A stretch of DNA of 64,000 bases from Pseudomonas sp. Choline-02u-1 (GCF_002836515.1 NZ_PJBC01000062.1:1-64000); one strand, 5' to 3'. Shown: positions 25,607 to 35,043, counted from the first letter of the stretch. Numbers and translations are program-made. Notes: generated by a model from the letters alone, not told the origin.

Positions 25607-27445
25607 TCAGAAGGCGAAGCAGGAACAGCCGAACGCGCCCCAGAAACCGGCGAAGTCGCTGACCGGCGCATTCGACATCCGCGCTTTTTCATGGCTGTGG
25701 GTGTGCACCGCGCACGGCCCGCTGCACTGGTGAACCTGCGCCTGCAGTGGCGAATTCGGGCGCCAATGGCCCGGAACCTTGACCACGGGCGACCAGTCCG
25801 GCAGCACCGGAATCGAACGCGGGCCGAGGTCTTCGAAGTCGCCGGCGGCGTAGACAATCTTGCCGCCGACCACGGTCATCACCGACTCGATCCACTTGAT
25901 CGCTTCCTCTTCAACGCTGAAGAAGTCGGCGCTGAGGGCTGCCAGGTCCGCCAGTTGGCCGACGCGGATCTGGCCTTTCTTGCCCTGCTCCGAGGAGAAC
26001 CAGGCGCTGCCGTGGGTGAACAGCTCCAGTGCGGTGCTGCGTGGCAAACCTTCTTCGTACAGCGCCAGACCGCCAACGGTGCGGCCGCTGACCATCCAGT
26101 ACAGCGAGGTCCACGGGTTGTAGCTCGACACTCGGGTGGCGTCGGTGCCGGCGCCAACCGGCACACCTTCAGCGAGCATGCGCTTGATCGGCGGTGTGGC
26201 TTCGGCGGCTTGTTTGCCGTAGCGATCGACGAAGTATTCGCCCTGAAACGCCATGCGATCCTGAATCGCGATGCCGCCGCCCAACGCCTTCACGCGCTCA
26301 ATGTTTTGCGGGGTGATGGTTTCCGCGTGGTCGAAGAACCACGGCAGACCGTTGAACGGAATGTCGCGGTTGACCTTCTCGAACACGTCGAGCATGCGGC
26401 TGATCGATTCGTTGTACGTGGCGTGCAGACGGAACGGCCAGCGCTGCTCGACCAGGTGGCGCACCACCGGCTCCAGCTCCTGTTCCATGGTCTGCGGCAG
26501 GTCCGGGCGCGGTTCGAGGAAGTCTTCGAAGTCGGCGGCGGAGAACACCAGCATCTCGCCGGCGCCGTTGTGGCGCAGGAAGTCATCGCCCTGATGCAAC
26601 TTGACGCTGCCGGTCCAGTTCTGGAAATCGGTCAGTTCTTCTTTCGGCTTCTGGGTGAACAGGTTGTAGGCGATGCGCACGGTCAACTGGTCGTCTTTGG
26701 CCAGTTGCTCGATCACTTGGTAATCATCCGGATAGTTCTGGAAACCACCACCGGCGTCGATCGCACTGGTCAGGCCGAGGCGATTGAGCTCGCGCATGAA
26801 CTGACGGGTCGAGTTGACCTGATATTCCAGCGGCAGCTTCGGCCCCTTCGCCAGTGTCGAGTAGAGAATCATCGCGTTCGGCCGCGCGACCAGCATGCCG
26901 GTCGGGTTGCCATTACTGTCACGGACGATCTCGCCACCCGGCGGGTTCGGCGTGTCGCGGGTGTAACCGGCGACGCGCAGGGCGGCGCGGTTGAGCAGTG
27001 CACGGTCGTAGAGGTGCAGGATGAACACCGGGGTGTCCGGCGCCGCCTGGTTGATTTCTTCCAGGGTCGGCATGCGTTTTTCGGCGAACTGGAATTCGTT
27101 CCAGCCACCGACCACGCGCACCCATTGCGGGGTCGGCGTGCGATCGGCCTGATCCTTGAGCATGCGCAGCGCGTCGGCGAGCGACGGCACGCCTTCCCAG
27201 CGCAGTTCGAGGTTGTAGTTCAAGCCGCCGCGAATCAGGTGCAAGTGCGAGTCGTTGAGGCCTGGGATGACGCAGCGGCCCTTCATGTCGACCACTTGCG
27301 TGGCGCTGCCCTTGAGGGCCATGGCCTCGGCATCGTTACCGACGGCGACGAAGCGGCCATCCTTGATCGCCACCGCACTGGCCAGTGGTTTTTCGCGGTC
27401 TACGGTATGAAATTGGCCATTGAATAAAATCAGATCGGCGCTCAT
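25607..27445 (-). CDS. YtcJ-like metal-dependent amidohydrolase
   Basis: Amidohydrolase_3 family protein of 612 residues. The N-terminal beta domain has LILFNGQFHTVDREKP; the metal-binding HxH is in NDSHLHL (about residues 66-68). Further His ligands lie in RLHATYNES and WFFDHAET, and the late catalytic Asp is in GAGTDATRVS. There is no signal peptide. The C-terminal 45 residues form an unusual Cys/His-rich tail (QCSGPCAVHTHSH and FGCSCFAF). It lies between the monooxygenase-like and YcaC-like genes on the same strand. The substrate is unknown. Confidence 0.82.
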   Translation of the reverse strand: MSADLILFNGQFHTVDREKPLASAVAIKDGRFVAVGNDAEAMALKGSATQVVDMKGRCVIPGLNDSHLHLIRGGLNYNLELRWEGVPSLADALRMLKDQADRTPTPQWVRVVGGWNEFQFAEKRMPTLEEINQAAPDTPVFILHLYDRALLNRAALRVAGYTRDTPNPPGGEIVRDSNGNPTGMLVARPNAMILYSTLAKGPKLPLEYQVNSTRQFMRELNRLGLTSAIDAGGGFQNYPDDYQVIEQLAKDDQLTVRIAYNLFTQKPKEELTDFQNWTGSVKLHQGDDFLRHNGAGEMLVFSAADFEDFLEPRPDLPQTMEQELEPVVRHLVEQRWPFRLHATYNESISRMLDVFEKVNRDIPFNGLPWFFDHAETITPQNIERVKALGGGIAIQDRMAFQGEYFVDRYGKQAAEATPPIKRMLAEGVPVGAGTDATRVSSYNPWTSLYWMVSGRTVGGLALYEEGLPRSTALELFTHGSAWFSSEQGKKGQIRVGQLADLAALSADFFSVEEEAIKWIESVMTVVGGKIVYAAGDFEDLGPRSIPVLPDWSPVVKVPGHWRPNSPLQAQVHQCSGPCAVHTHSHEKARMSNAPVSDFAGFWGAFGCSCFAF

Positions 27446-27486
27446 CGCAGTTCCTCAAGCAAAAGTGAAAAGAAGCAAACCCCGCG

Positions 27487-28113
27487 TTAACGCGGCGAGG
27501 TTTCTTGGGAATCGAGGTGTTCATGGGCCTGGCTGGCTTCCAGCCACGGGGTGAACAAACGGGTGACCGGCGGCATGACCACGTAGACCACCGAGAGAAC
27601 GATGGTCAGGGTGATCAGGAACGTGGCAACCACGTAGTTGGAAAGAATCGGATGCAGCGCCAGCAGCGGACCCCAGATCAGCGGCACCAGCAGGGTATGC
27701 GGCAGAATCACCAACAGGGTGACAACAGCCTGCTTCCAGCGCGGCGGCGGCGAGCCGGCTTCGGCCAGCGGTGTGAACCAGAACTCGTTGACCGGTGCGA
27801 CCTCGGTCTGATCACCGTCAGCCAGCATCGGTGCGGCTTCGGCGATCAGCGCCTGACGCTCGGCGGATCCCAGCCAGCCTTGCATGGCCTCGGTGGAGCT
27901 GAAGCGCAGCACGCAGGTGTAAAAATCCAGACGCCCGCGCTTGCCGCGCACCACGTCCACACCCAGATGCCCTTCGCGTTGCCCGGCGACGCGCACGATG
28001 TTGCGCAGCCACGCTTCGTAGGCCAATTCGAAACCGGCCTTGACCGAGTGCTTGATGATCAACGTGACGGTCTCATCGGCCCCCAGTGCTTGTTGATTAA
28101 GGACTTCAGGCAT
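27487..28113 (-). CDS. Antibiotic-biosynthesis-monooxygenase-like protein with C-terminal membrane segments
   Basis: Protein of 208 residues. The first 100 residues look like an ABM/dimeric alpha-beta barrel domain (VTLIIKHSVKAGFELAYEAWL, FYTCVLRFSS, MQGWLGS). The second half has two to three hydrophobic segments (about 125-190), so the barrel would be tethered to the inner membrane. The start overlaps the DoxX stop by eight bases. ABM domains in other proteins are oxygenases or heme/quinone-degrading enzymes; activity here is unproven. Confidence 0.72.
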   Translation of the reverse strand: MPEVLNQQALGADETVTLIIKHSVKAGFELAYEAWLRNIVRVAGQREGHLGVDVVRGKRGRLDFYTCVLRFSSTEAMQGWLGSAERQALIAEAAPMLADGDQTEVAPVNEFWFTPLAEAGSPPPRWKQAVVTLLVILPHTLLVPLIWGPLLALHPILSNYVVATFLITLTIVLSVVYVVMPPVTRLFTPWLEASQAHEHLDSQETSPR

Positions 28114-28519
28114 AACGCAGCACTCCGGGCAAACGAACAGGAATCGCCAGCCGTCCCGGCCCGGCGATCAATACAGTGGTGAAAAGAATCAACAGCAACC
28201 AGCCAAACTGCCCTTCGGCCACACTCCATTGCGGATGCACGACCAGCAACGCAACGAGCAGCACAAAGAGAATAGGCAAGCAGGCCAATCGCGCCAGCAC
28301 GCCGGCGATGATCAGCAGCGGGCAAAGGACTTCAGCGAAAATCGCCAGGATGAGAGTGAGGTGGGCGCCGAGGTGGAACGGGTCTTCGATCAGTTGCAGT
28401 TGCGCAGTGAAGTCCAGCAGCTTGGGCAAGCCGTGCACCCACAACAGAAACAACCCGCCGCTGACCCGCAGAAACAGCAACCCGATGTTGCGCGCCTGTT
28501 CATCCCTCGACACCATCAT
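28106..28519 (-). CDS. DoxX-family membrane protein
   Basis: Small integral membrane protein of 137 residues with four hydrophobic segments, matching the DoxX/DoxD-like family. Members are associated with redox pathways, sometimes as quinone-reactive subunits. It is the first gene of the operon and overlaps the ABM-like gene, whose barrel domain is also membrane-tethered, so the two could form a complex (inference). Confidence 0.8.
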   Translation of the reverse strand: MMVSRDEQARNIGLLFLRVSGGLFLLWVHGLPKLLDFTAQLQLIEDPFHLGAHLTLILAIFAEVLCPLLIIAGVLARLACLPILFVLLVALLVVHPQWSVAEGQFGWLLLILFTTVLIAGPGRLAIPVRLPGVLRYA

Positions 28520-28840
28520 GACCCGACCCCTTGAATGTCATTGACGGGAATCATGCCAAGACCAGGGCGGGAGAAATTGGATGGGTGTGCTTAGTTGTTT
28601 TTCAGACCACGGACAGTCCGCCTCCAACGACAGACAAGGTGGAGCTCCCACAGGGATTGATGGCATTCACTCAATTGGCGGGCCGCCCAAAACCATGTGA
28701 GAGTGAGCTTGCTCGCGGAGGCGTCAGGTCAGTCACATCCGCGACTGGCATACCGATTTCGCGAGCAAGCCCGCTCCCACAGGGGTTGGTGGCGTGCACT
28801 CAGTTGGCAGGCTGCCACGTGGTTGTGTGATCGCGATGGG
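28520..28840. repeat. Tandem REP-associated modules
   Basis: This gene-free stretch between the LysR gene and the DoxX gene holds REP copies at 28695-28722 (forward, slightly degenerate) and 28758-28785 (reverse). It also holds an imperfect direct repeat of about 43 bases (28648-28690 and 28773-28815), beginning CTCCCACAGGG and containing CACTCA(A/G)TTGGC. The pattern suggests duplication of a REP plus its flank. A promoter for the DoxX operon must lie at the left end of it, but none could be assigned. Confidence 0.75.
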
Positions 28841-29764
28841 TTAAAGCGCCGAAATATCCAGCGGCGCCGCCATGAACTGGCTGATGCGCGAGCGTAGCCA
28901 TTTCTCCGCCGGGTCGTTGTCGTGCACCCCGCTCCACGCCATCGACAATTGCGCGGCATCGATCGGGAACGGCGGGTCTTCGGCGCGCAGGGCGCAGCCT
29001 TCGACCAAGGCACAGGCAGCGTAATCCGGCACGGTGGCGATCATCTCGGTACCGGCGAGCAAGGCACGCAAGCCGCTGAATTGCGGCACACCGAGCACTA
29101 CGCGGCGGCATCGGCCGATCTTGGCCAGATCCAGGTCGATATTGCCGCTCAGGTCACCAGAGAACGACACCATCGCATGCGGCCGCTCGCAATATTCATC
29201 CAGCGTCAGCGGCCCCGGACGGTCATCGCCGCGCAGCACTTTGCAAGGGATGTCGCGCAGCTTCTTGCGCTTGGCATTGGCCGGCAGATCCGTGGTGTAG
29301 CTGACGCCCACTGAGATTTCTCCCGAGGCCAACAGCGCCGGCATCAGTAGATAATTGGCACGGCGCACCACCACGACAATCCCCGGCGCCTCCAGCTGAA
29401 GCTGGCGCAACAGCGGCGGAAACAGACCGAACTCGGCGTCATCCGACAGACCGATGCGGAACACGTCGCAACTGCTCGCCGGTTCAAATTCCTTGGCGCG
29501 GCTGACCGCCCCGGAAATCACATCCATTGCCGGTTGCAGCTCCTTGAGAATCGCCAGCGCCCGCGCTGTCGGCTCCATGCCGCGACCGTTGCGCAGCAGC
29601 AACGGGTCGTCGAACAGATCACGCAAACGCCCCAGTGCAGCACTGACCGCCGGCTGGCCCATGAACAGTTTTTCCGCCACACGGGTCAGGTTCTTTTCGA
29701 ACATCAGCGCTTCGAAAATCACCAGCAGGTTCATGTCGACGCGGCGCAGATCATTACGGTTCAT
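28841..29764 (-). CDS. LysR-family transcriptional regulator
   Basis: LysR regulator of 307 residues with an N-terminal helix-turn-helix (LTRVAEKLFMGQPAVSAALGRL, split across about residues 27-48) followed by LFDDPLLLRNGRGMEPT, of the NodD/LinR-like subgroup. ATG at 29764 is preferred, with AGGAA nine bases ahead; a GTG at 29794 would add ten residues. It is transcribed toward the DoxX-ABM-amidohydrolase-YcaC operon and is a plausible controller. Three GGCACTTT repeats lie just upstream. Confidence 0.85.
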   Translation of the reverse strand: MNRNDLRRVDMNLLVIFEALMFEKNLTRVAEKLFMGQPAVSAALGRLRDLFDDPLLLRNGRGMEPTARALAILKELQPAMDVISGAVSRAKEFEPASSCDVFRIGLSDDAEFGLFPPLLRQLQLEAPGIVVVVRRANYLLMPALLASGEISVGVSYTTDLPANAKRKKLRDIPCKVLRGDDRPGPLTLDEYCERPHAMVSFSGDLSGNIDLDLAKIGRCRRVVLGVPQFSGLRALLAGTEMIATVPDYAACALVEGCALRAEDPPFPIDAAQLSMAWSGVHDNDPAEKWLRSRISQFMAAPLDISAL

Positions 29765-30082
29765 GGGCGTGGTTTCCTTGTCGGTGTCAGGCACTTTTTG
29801 CCACAGGCGCTGGGCACTTTACTCGATCAACGGCACTTTCGCCGCGCGTTTGCAGGGGCCGTACTCCCGCTTGTCATTGCATTCCCCTTGTACCTGGCCG
29901 ACGGCGGCCATGCTTTGTCGACATCGTCGCGCAAAACGCCGGGCGGTGACTTGCAAGGATGTGCTGAGTTCCAGCCTGAGCAGGGAAATTAACAACGATT
30001 AACTCGTCAGCCTCACGCCACGGCCCAACAATGAAGTCCTCTGCGCAGCGTTGCTGTTTTGACCTGAGGGAATGCGCCGACC
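29765..30082. other. Divergent intergenic region between LysR and AraC genes
   Basis: About 318 bases with no convincing gene. It carries three direct copies of GGCACTTT at 29790-29797, 29813-29820 and 29832-29839, close to the LysR start. The first copy is part of the small palindrome GGCAC-TTT-TTGCC. Nothing else was recognised. Confidence 0.6.
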
Positions 30083-30544
30083 ATGCCTTCCCCACCGACA
30101 CGGACCTTGGCCATGGCTTATCTACAGCGAACCGTCGCCCTCGCCCCTGCCTGCGAACCGCGTAAAAACGCGACTGGCGGACTCAGTCCACAGCGCGAAC
30201 GCCACATCAAACAGTTAATCCTCGACCGCTTGGGCGAAAGCCTCGAAGTGGCTGAGCTGGCCCGTGCCTGCTCACTGTCCCGCAGTCATTTCTCCCGCGC
30301 CTTCAAATGCAGCACCGGCCTGTCGCCGCAGGACTGGATTCGCGCCCAGCGTCTGGCGCGGGCCAAGTTGCTGATCCAGCACACCGACCTCAGCCTGACG
30401 CAGATCAGCCTGGAGTGCGGCTTCTGCGATCAGGCGCACTTCTGCCACATGTTCACCCGCAGCGAGGGCATCAACCCCTTCGCCTGGCGCTGTCGAGCCA
30501 TGGGCAAGCTGAAAAGCAGCGCCGCGCAGCCTGCGGTTTTTTGA
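30083..30544 (+). CDS. Short AraC-family transcriptional regulator
   Basis: Regulator of 153 residues made almost only of the AraC DNA-binding domain (about 45-140), with two helix-turn-helix units: LEVAELARACSLSRSHFSR and LSLTQISLECGFCDQAHF, the latter in the usual GFxxxxHF form. There is no sensor domain. GAGGGAA lies 12 bases before the ATG at 30083; ATG at 30113 is an alternative. It lies 134 bases ahead of a winged-helix STAND regulator on the same strand. Confidence 0.85.
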   Translation: MPSPPTRTLAMAYLQRTVALAPACEPRKNATGGLSPQRERHIKQLILDRLGESLEVAELARACSLSRSHFSRAFKCSTGLSPQDWIRAQRLARAKLLIQHTDLSLTQISLECGFCDQAHFCHMFTRSEGINPFAWRCRAMGKLKSSAAQPAVF

Positions 30545-30678
30545 CTGCTGCCGTTACGCCACCCGTTGCACTGATGCTCAAACCTGAGGATTATGCCCGG
30601 ACACCCCGGATCAGACGGCCTGCGCACGCGCCAGGCACCGATTCGCCCTGTCCGCCGCATCACCGCAGGAGCGCGCTG

Positions 30679-33516
30679 TTGAGTTTTCCCCCGAATCAGG
30701 CCATTGCGTTTGGCCCCTATCGGATTCATCCCGGGCAACGACTGCTACTTGAAGGCCAACAGCCTTTGCGCCTGGGACGGCGGGCGATGGACATCCTCCT
30801 GATTTTGCTGGCCCACGCCGGTGAAGTGGTGAGCAAGCAGCAACTGATGGCCGGGGTCTGGCCAGACAGTGTCGTTGAAGACATCAATCTACGCGTGCAC
30901 ATGGCGGCGCTGCGCAAGGCGCTGGGCGACGGGCAGAACGGCCAGCGCTACATCGTCACGGTCGCGCAACGTGGCTACAGCTTTGTCGCTCCGATCCTGC
31001 TCGACAGCCTCGAACAAAAACCTGCGGTTGCCGTCGCCAGACACAATCTGCCGCTGCGCCGTACGCGGATGATTGGCCGCCAGCCGGTCGTCGATCATTT
31101 GATTGCGCAACTGCCACGCCGACGCTGCATCACCCTGGTCGGCCCCGGCGGCATCGGCAAGACCACCGTCGCCCTGCGTGTCGCCGAGCAATTGATCGGC
31201 CAGTATCGCGACGGCATACGCCTGGTGGATCTGGCACCCATCGCCGAGCCTGCGCTGATCGGCACGCATCTGGCGGCGCTGCTCGATCTATCTGCGCCCG
31301 ACGGCGATGCGCAGGGTTGTCTGGTCGATGGTTTGCGTGAGCGACAAATGTTGCTGGTGATTGATAACTGCGAGCACCTGATCGATGCGATCGCGTCGCT
31401 CAGCGAGCAGATTCTGCGCGGCGCGCCCAAGGTGCATATCCTCGCGACCAGCCGAGAAAGCCTGCGCGCCGAGGGCGAGTTCGTGCTGCGTCTGGAATCG
31501 CTCGAATGTCCGTCCATGTCGACGTCGATGGCGCCGAGCGAGGCGCTGAGTTTTGCTGCGCTGCAACTGTTTGTCGAGCGCGCCACTGCAGCCCGCGAAA
31601 GCTTTGAACTGAGCCCTGCGCAGTTGCCGCAAGCAATCGAGATCTGCCAGCGCCTGGACGGTATTCCGCTGGCGCTGGAACTGGCCGCCGCTCAGGTCAG
31701 CGAATTGGGCATGGACGGGTTGCTCAAACAATTGCGCAAAGGGCTGCCGCCATTGTCGGCCGGACAGCACAGCAGTGCCGAACGCCACTTGACCCTGCGC
31801 GCGACGATGGACTGGAGCTTCAACCTGCTCAATGCCTGCGAGCAAACCTGCCTGCGGCGACTGGGAATCTTCCGCGGCAGCTTCACCCTCGCCTCGGCGG
31901 CGGCAGTGGTCATCGGCCAGCAGATCGATCCCGGCGCGGTGTTCAGCGCTGTCACGCAACTGGTGGCCAAATCCCTGCTTAGCGTCGAAGTCGGCGACGA
32001 AGATGTTTTCTACCGTTTGCTCGACACCACGCGCCACTACGCACTGGAAAAACTCGAACAGGCCGACGAGCTCAGTGCAACCCGCCAACGCCACGCCGAG
32101 CGCTGCCTGACATTGATGCAGCAGGCGCAAGCGGATTGGGACAATACCCCGACCGTATTATGGATGGAGCGCTATGCCCGGGGTCTGGAGGATCTGCGCG
32201 CGGCGCTGGATTGGAGCCTCAACGGGCCGGGACCAGATGAACTGGGTGTACAACTGACAGCCGCTTCAGCACCGTTGTGGCAAGAGCTGTCGCGGCTGCG
32301 CAATTACAGCCGTTATGTGCGTCGGGCACTGAGTCTGCTCGAGGAAACCGCCGAGCCCTGCCCTCGTCTGCAAATCGCCTTGAAACTGGCGCTCGGCAGC
32401 GCCAGCTATCACACCTGGGGCGGCACGCCACAGACCATCCAGGCCTTCGTCGATGCCTGCCAATTGGCTGAGAAACACGGCGATCTGGCGGGACAACTGC
32501 GCGCGGTGTCCGGGCACATGGCGGTCAATCTGAGTTGCGGGCATTACCGCACGGCGCTGGCCCAGAGTGAGCAATTCGATCGCATCGGCCTGCACGGCGA
32601 GCCACTGCTGTCACTGAGCACACATCGCTTGCGGGTGCTGGCCCTGCATTATGCCGGCGACCAACCGCAGGCACGCGTGCACGCCGAGCAGGTGCTGCAA
32701 CGCATGGCCCACAGCGGTCATCTCAATCGCTTCACCCATGGTTTTGGCGTGCAATACGACCAGAGTGTTGCTTCGCTGACGGTGCTGGCTCGCGTGCTGT
32801 GGCTGCAGGGTCTGCCCGAGCAGGCATGGCGCGCAGCACGACAGGCGCTGGACATTGCCGTGCAGATCAATCATGGAACGTCGATCTGCTACACCCTGGC
32901 GCTGGCCAGTTGTCTGATCGCCCATTACAACGGCGACCGCGCCAACGCCCGCGCTCTGCTGCAGTTGCTGCTGGAGCAATCGCAGAAGCATTCGGTATTG
33001 CTGTTCAATAACTGGGGCCGGCACTACGCGCAGGTGATCGATCCGGACAATGCCGCGCCTGTGTCAGCGCAGAGCAGCGGTTTGATCCGGGAAGTGATGG
33101 TTACGCTCGATGAACGCTTTGTCGACGAAACACTGGTGGAGCGGGCGCGCAATGGCGATGCGGGGTGGAGCGCGGCGGAGATATTGCGCGCGCACGCGGC
33201 GGCATTATTGAAGGAATCCGAGAAGCCGATTCTCGAACCTGCTGGCGAATCGGCCCGCGCAGGCGCCACCAAAATCCTGCAAGCCGAACAAACGCTGCAA
33301 CAAGCCTTGACCATCGCCAGAAGCCAAGGCGCGCTGGCCTGGGAGTTGCGCAGCGCCACGGATCTCGCTGAACTGTGGCAAAGCCAGTCCCGACAGCGCG
33401 AAGCCCTGGATCTGCTCACCCCGATCTACCAGCGCTTCACCGAAGGCTACGCCACTGCGGACGTGCGCAAAGTGCGCCGGCTACTCGACCGTCTGCGCGA
33501 CCAGTGCCCGGCCTGA
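30679..33516 (+). CDS. Winged-helix transcriptional regulator with STAND-type ATPase and TPR-like region
   Basis: Predicted cytoplasmic regulator of 945 residues. An OmpR/PhoB-type winged helix is at about 8-98 (LGRRAMDILLILLAHAGEVV, GYSFVAP). An AP-ATPase/NB-ARC-like STAND domain runs about 125-430, with Walker A GPGGIGKT (155-162), Walker B LLVIDNCEH, sensor ATSRE and the GIPLALELAAAQ motif. A long helical, TPR-like region fills about 450-945 and is probably the ligand sensor. The TTG start at 30679 has AGGAG seven bases ahead; no protein-like sequence precedes it. Its 3' end overlaps the convergent paralogue by 36 bases. Target and signal are unknown. Confidence 0.75.
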   Translation: MSFPPNQAIAFGPYRIHPGQRLLLEGQQPLRLGRRAMDILLILLAHAGEVVSKQQLMAGVWPDSVVEDINLRVHMAALRKALGDGQNGQRYIVTVAQRGYSFVAPILLDSLEQKPAVAVARHNLPLRRTRMIGRQPVVDHLIAQLPRRRCITLVGPGGIGKTTVALRVAEQLIGQYRDGIRLVDLAPIAEPALIGTHLAALLDLSAPDGDAQGCLVDGLRERQMLLVIDNCEHLIDAIASLSEQILRGAPKVHILATSRESLRAEGEFVLRLESLECPSMSTSMAPSEALSFAALQLFVERATAARESFELSPAQLPQAIEICQRLDGIPLALELAAAQVSELGMDGLLKQLRKGLPPLSAGQHSSAERHLTLRATMDWSFNLLNACEQTCLRRLGIFRGSFTLASAAAVVIGQQIDPGAVFSAVTQLVAKSLLSVEVGDEDVFYRLLDTTRHYALEKLEQADELSATRQRHAERCLTLMQQAQADWDNTPTVLWMERYARGLEDLRAALDWSLNGPGPDELGVQLTAASAPLWQELSRLRNYSRYVRRALSLLEETAEPCPRLQIALKLALGSASYHTWGGTPQTIQAFVDACQLAEKHGDLAGQLRAVSGHMAVNLSCGHYRTALAQSEQFDRIGLHGEPLLSLSTHRLRVLALHYAGDQPQARVHAEQVLQRMAHSGHLNRFTHGFGVQYDQSVASLTVLARVLWLQGLPEQAWRAARQALDIAVQINHGTSICYTLALASCLIAHYNGDRANARALLQLLLEQSQKHSVLLFNNWGRHYAQVIDPDNAAPVSAQSSGLIREVMVTLDERFVDETLVERARNGDAGWSAAEILRAHAAALLKESEKPILEPAGESARAGATKILQAEQTLQQALTIARSQGALAWELRSATDLAELWQSQSRQREALDLLTPIYQRFTEGYATADVRKVRRLLDRLRDQCPA

Positions 33517-34962
33517 CGCGTTGCGCGTTCGGCTGAGATAGCGCGCATGGCGCTGCTCCAGCTCGAGCCTCTCGTCGGTTCGCTCGAGTTGATCACGCGC
33601 ATAGCGGCGCACGGTATTAAGCATCCAATAGCGGAGCGTTGCTTGAACGGGTTGCTGAATCAGCAACGATTTGCGCGCCAGACCTTCGATTATCGCGACG
33701 AGCCTGGAGCCAGCCAGATCCGCGCTGCTGATCACACTCAGTGCGGCCTCAAGGGTAAAGCCCATGCTGAACACCGACAGACGCAGCAGCACACGCTGTT
33801 CCATTGCAGTCAGGCGCTGAACGCTCCAATCGATGGCAGCACCCATCGACTGATGGCGCGGCACCGCGGTGCGCCGGCCTTGGCCAAGCAACTGCAGACC
33901 GTTTTCAACCTGGGCCTGCAAACCGATCAAGCCCAGCGCGTCGATCTGCGCCGCTGCGAGCTCGAGCGCCAGTGGCAAACCGTCCAGTTGACGGCAGATC
34001 TCGCGCACGCCTGGCAAATCCTGTTGACGTAAGCTGAAGCCATGCTGTCGCGCCCGCGCGCGATTGACGAACAACTGCACCGCCGGATAGCTCATGGCCT
34101 CTTCAACGGTATTCAATGTCGAGCGCTTGGGAATCGCCAACAGCGGCACGTATTGGATGGTCTCCTGCGCGACTTGCAGGGCTTCTCGGCAGGTCACCAG
34201 AATCGACAGGCGAGGCGCAGCCTGCAACAGGGTTTCGACCAAAGCCGCGCAGCTCTCGCGCTGATGATCGCCGTTATCCAGTAGCAACAAGGCGTGGCGA
34301 CCCGTCAGTGTTGAAAAATCTGTCTTCAGGGCGTGCAACAGCTGCTCAAGCAGCGGCAGGTCATCTTCAAGGCTGGCAAGGTCGACCCACCAGGCGCCAT
34401 CGCGAAAATATTGCAGCAGCAGTTCTGCCACGCGCAGCGCCACCGTGGTTTTGCCGACACCTGGCGCACCGGTAATCGTCATCAGGCGGCACACCGGCAT
34501 TTGGCGAACCAGACTACCGACCAAGGCATCGCGCCCACTGACTGGGGTCAGTCGTGCCGGAAGATTGTGCAGTGGCCTGAGCGCGGCGGCGGGCATGGGC
34601 AGCACGTCACGTGGGTTCTGCTCCACCGGGGCGACAAAACTGTAGCCGCAATGCGCCACGTGAATGATGTAACGCTGCCCATTGGTGCCGTCGCCCAGTG
34701 CGCGGCGCAACGCTGCGATGTGCACCCGCAGGTTGATCTCTTCAACGATCGATGTCGGCCACACACGAGCAATCAACTGCTCTTTACTGACTACCTCGCC
34801 CGCGTGCTCAAGCAGCACCAGAAGAATATCCATGGCGCGCCCGCCCATGCGCAGCGGCTGCTCTCCTTCAAGAACCAGACGCTGGCGCACGTGAAAGACG
34901 TAAGGGCCAAATCGCAGCACCGAGCCGGGGTGGGTGTCGTTGTGATTATTCATGCCAGACAT
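33481..34962 (-). CDS. Winged-helix regulator with STAND-type ATPase, short paralogue
   Basis: Protein of 493 residues resembling the first half of its convergent neighbour: an OmpR-type winged helix (about 15-105, GGRAMDILLVLLEHAGEVV), Walker A GAPGVGKT (165-172), Walker B LLLLDNGDH and GLPLALELAAAQ. It stops shortly after the STAND domain and lacks the TPR-like sensor region. ATG at 34962 has AAGAG seven bases ahead; a GTG at 34995 is also in frame. It may be a naturally short form or a truncated gene. Confidence 0.75.
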   Translation of the reverse strand: MSGMNNHNDTHPGSVLRFGPYVFHVRQRLVLEGEQPLRMGGRAMDILLVLLEHAGEVVSKEQLIARVWPTSIVEEINLRVHIAALRRALGDGTNGQRYIIHVAHCGYSFVAPVEQNPRDVLPMPAAALRPLHNLPARLTPVSGRDALVGSLVRQMPVCRLMTITGAPGVGKTTVALRVAELLLQYFRDGAWWVDLASLEDDLPLLEQLLHALKTDFSTLTGRHALLLLDNGDHQRESCAALVETLLQAAPRLSILVTCREALQVAQETIQYVPLLAIPKRSTLNTVEEAMSYPAVQLFVNRARARQHGFSLRQQDLPGVREICRQLDGLPLALELAAAQIDALGLIGLQAQVENGLQLLGQGRRTAVPRHQSMGAAIDWSVQRLTAMEQRVLLRLSVFSMGFTLEAALSVISSADLAGSRLVAIIEGLARKSLLIQQPVQATLRYWMLNTVRRYARDQLERTDERLELEQRHARYLSRTRNASGRALVAQTVE

Positions 34963-35043
34963 CTTGGCACTCTTGCGTGACGATACAACCGCCACAGCCG
35001 ACGCAGTACGGACATCCAGCTGCGTCAGACGGACTGAACCGCT

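Noticed and set aside
25691..27427. 578-residue plus-strand frame opposite the amidohydrolase
   Set aside because: Antisense shadow. The minus-strand frame has the amidohydrolase metal motifs and a good start.
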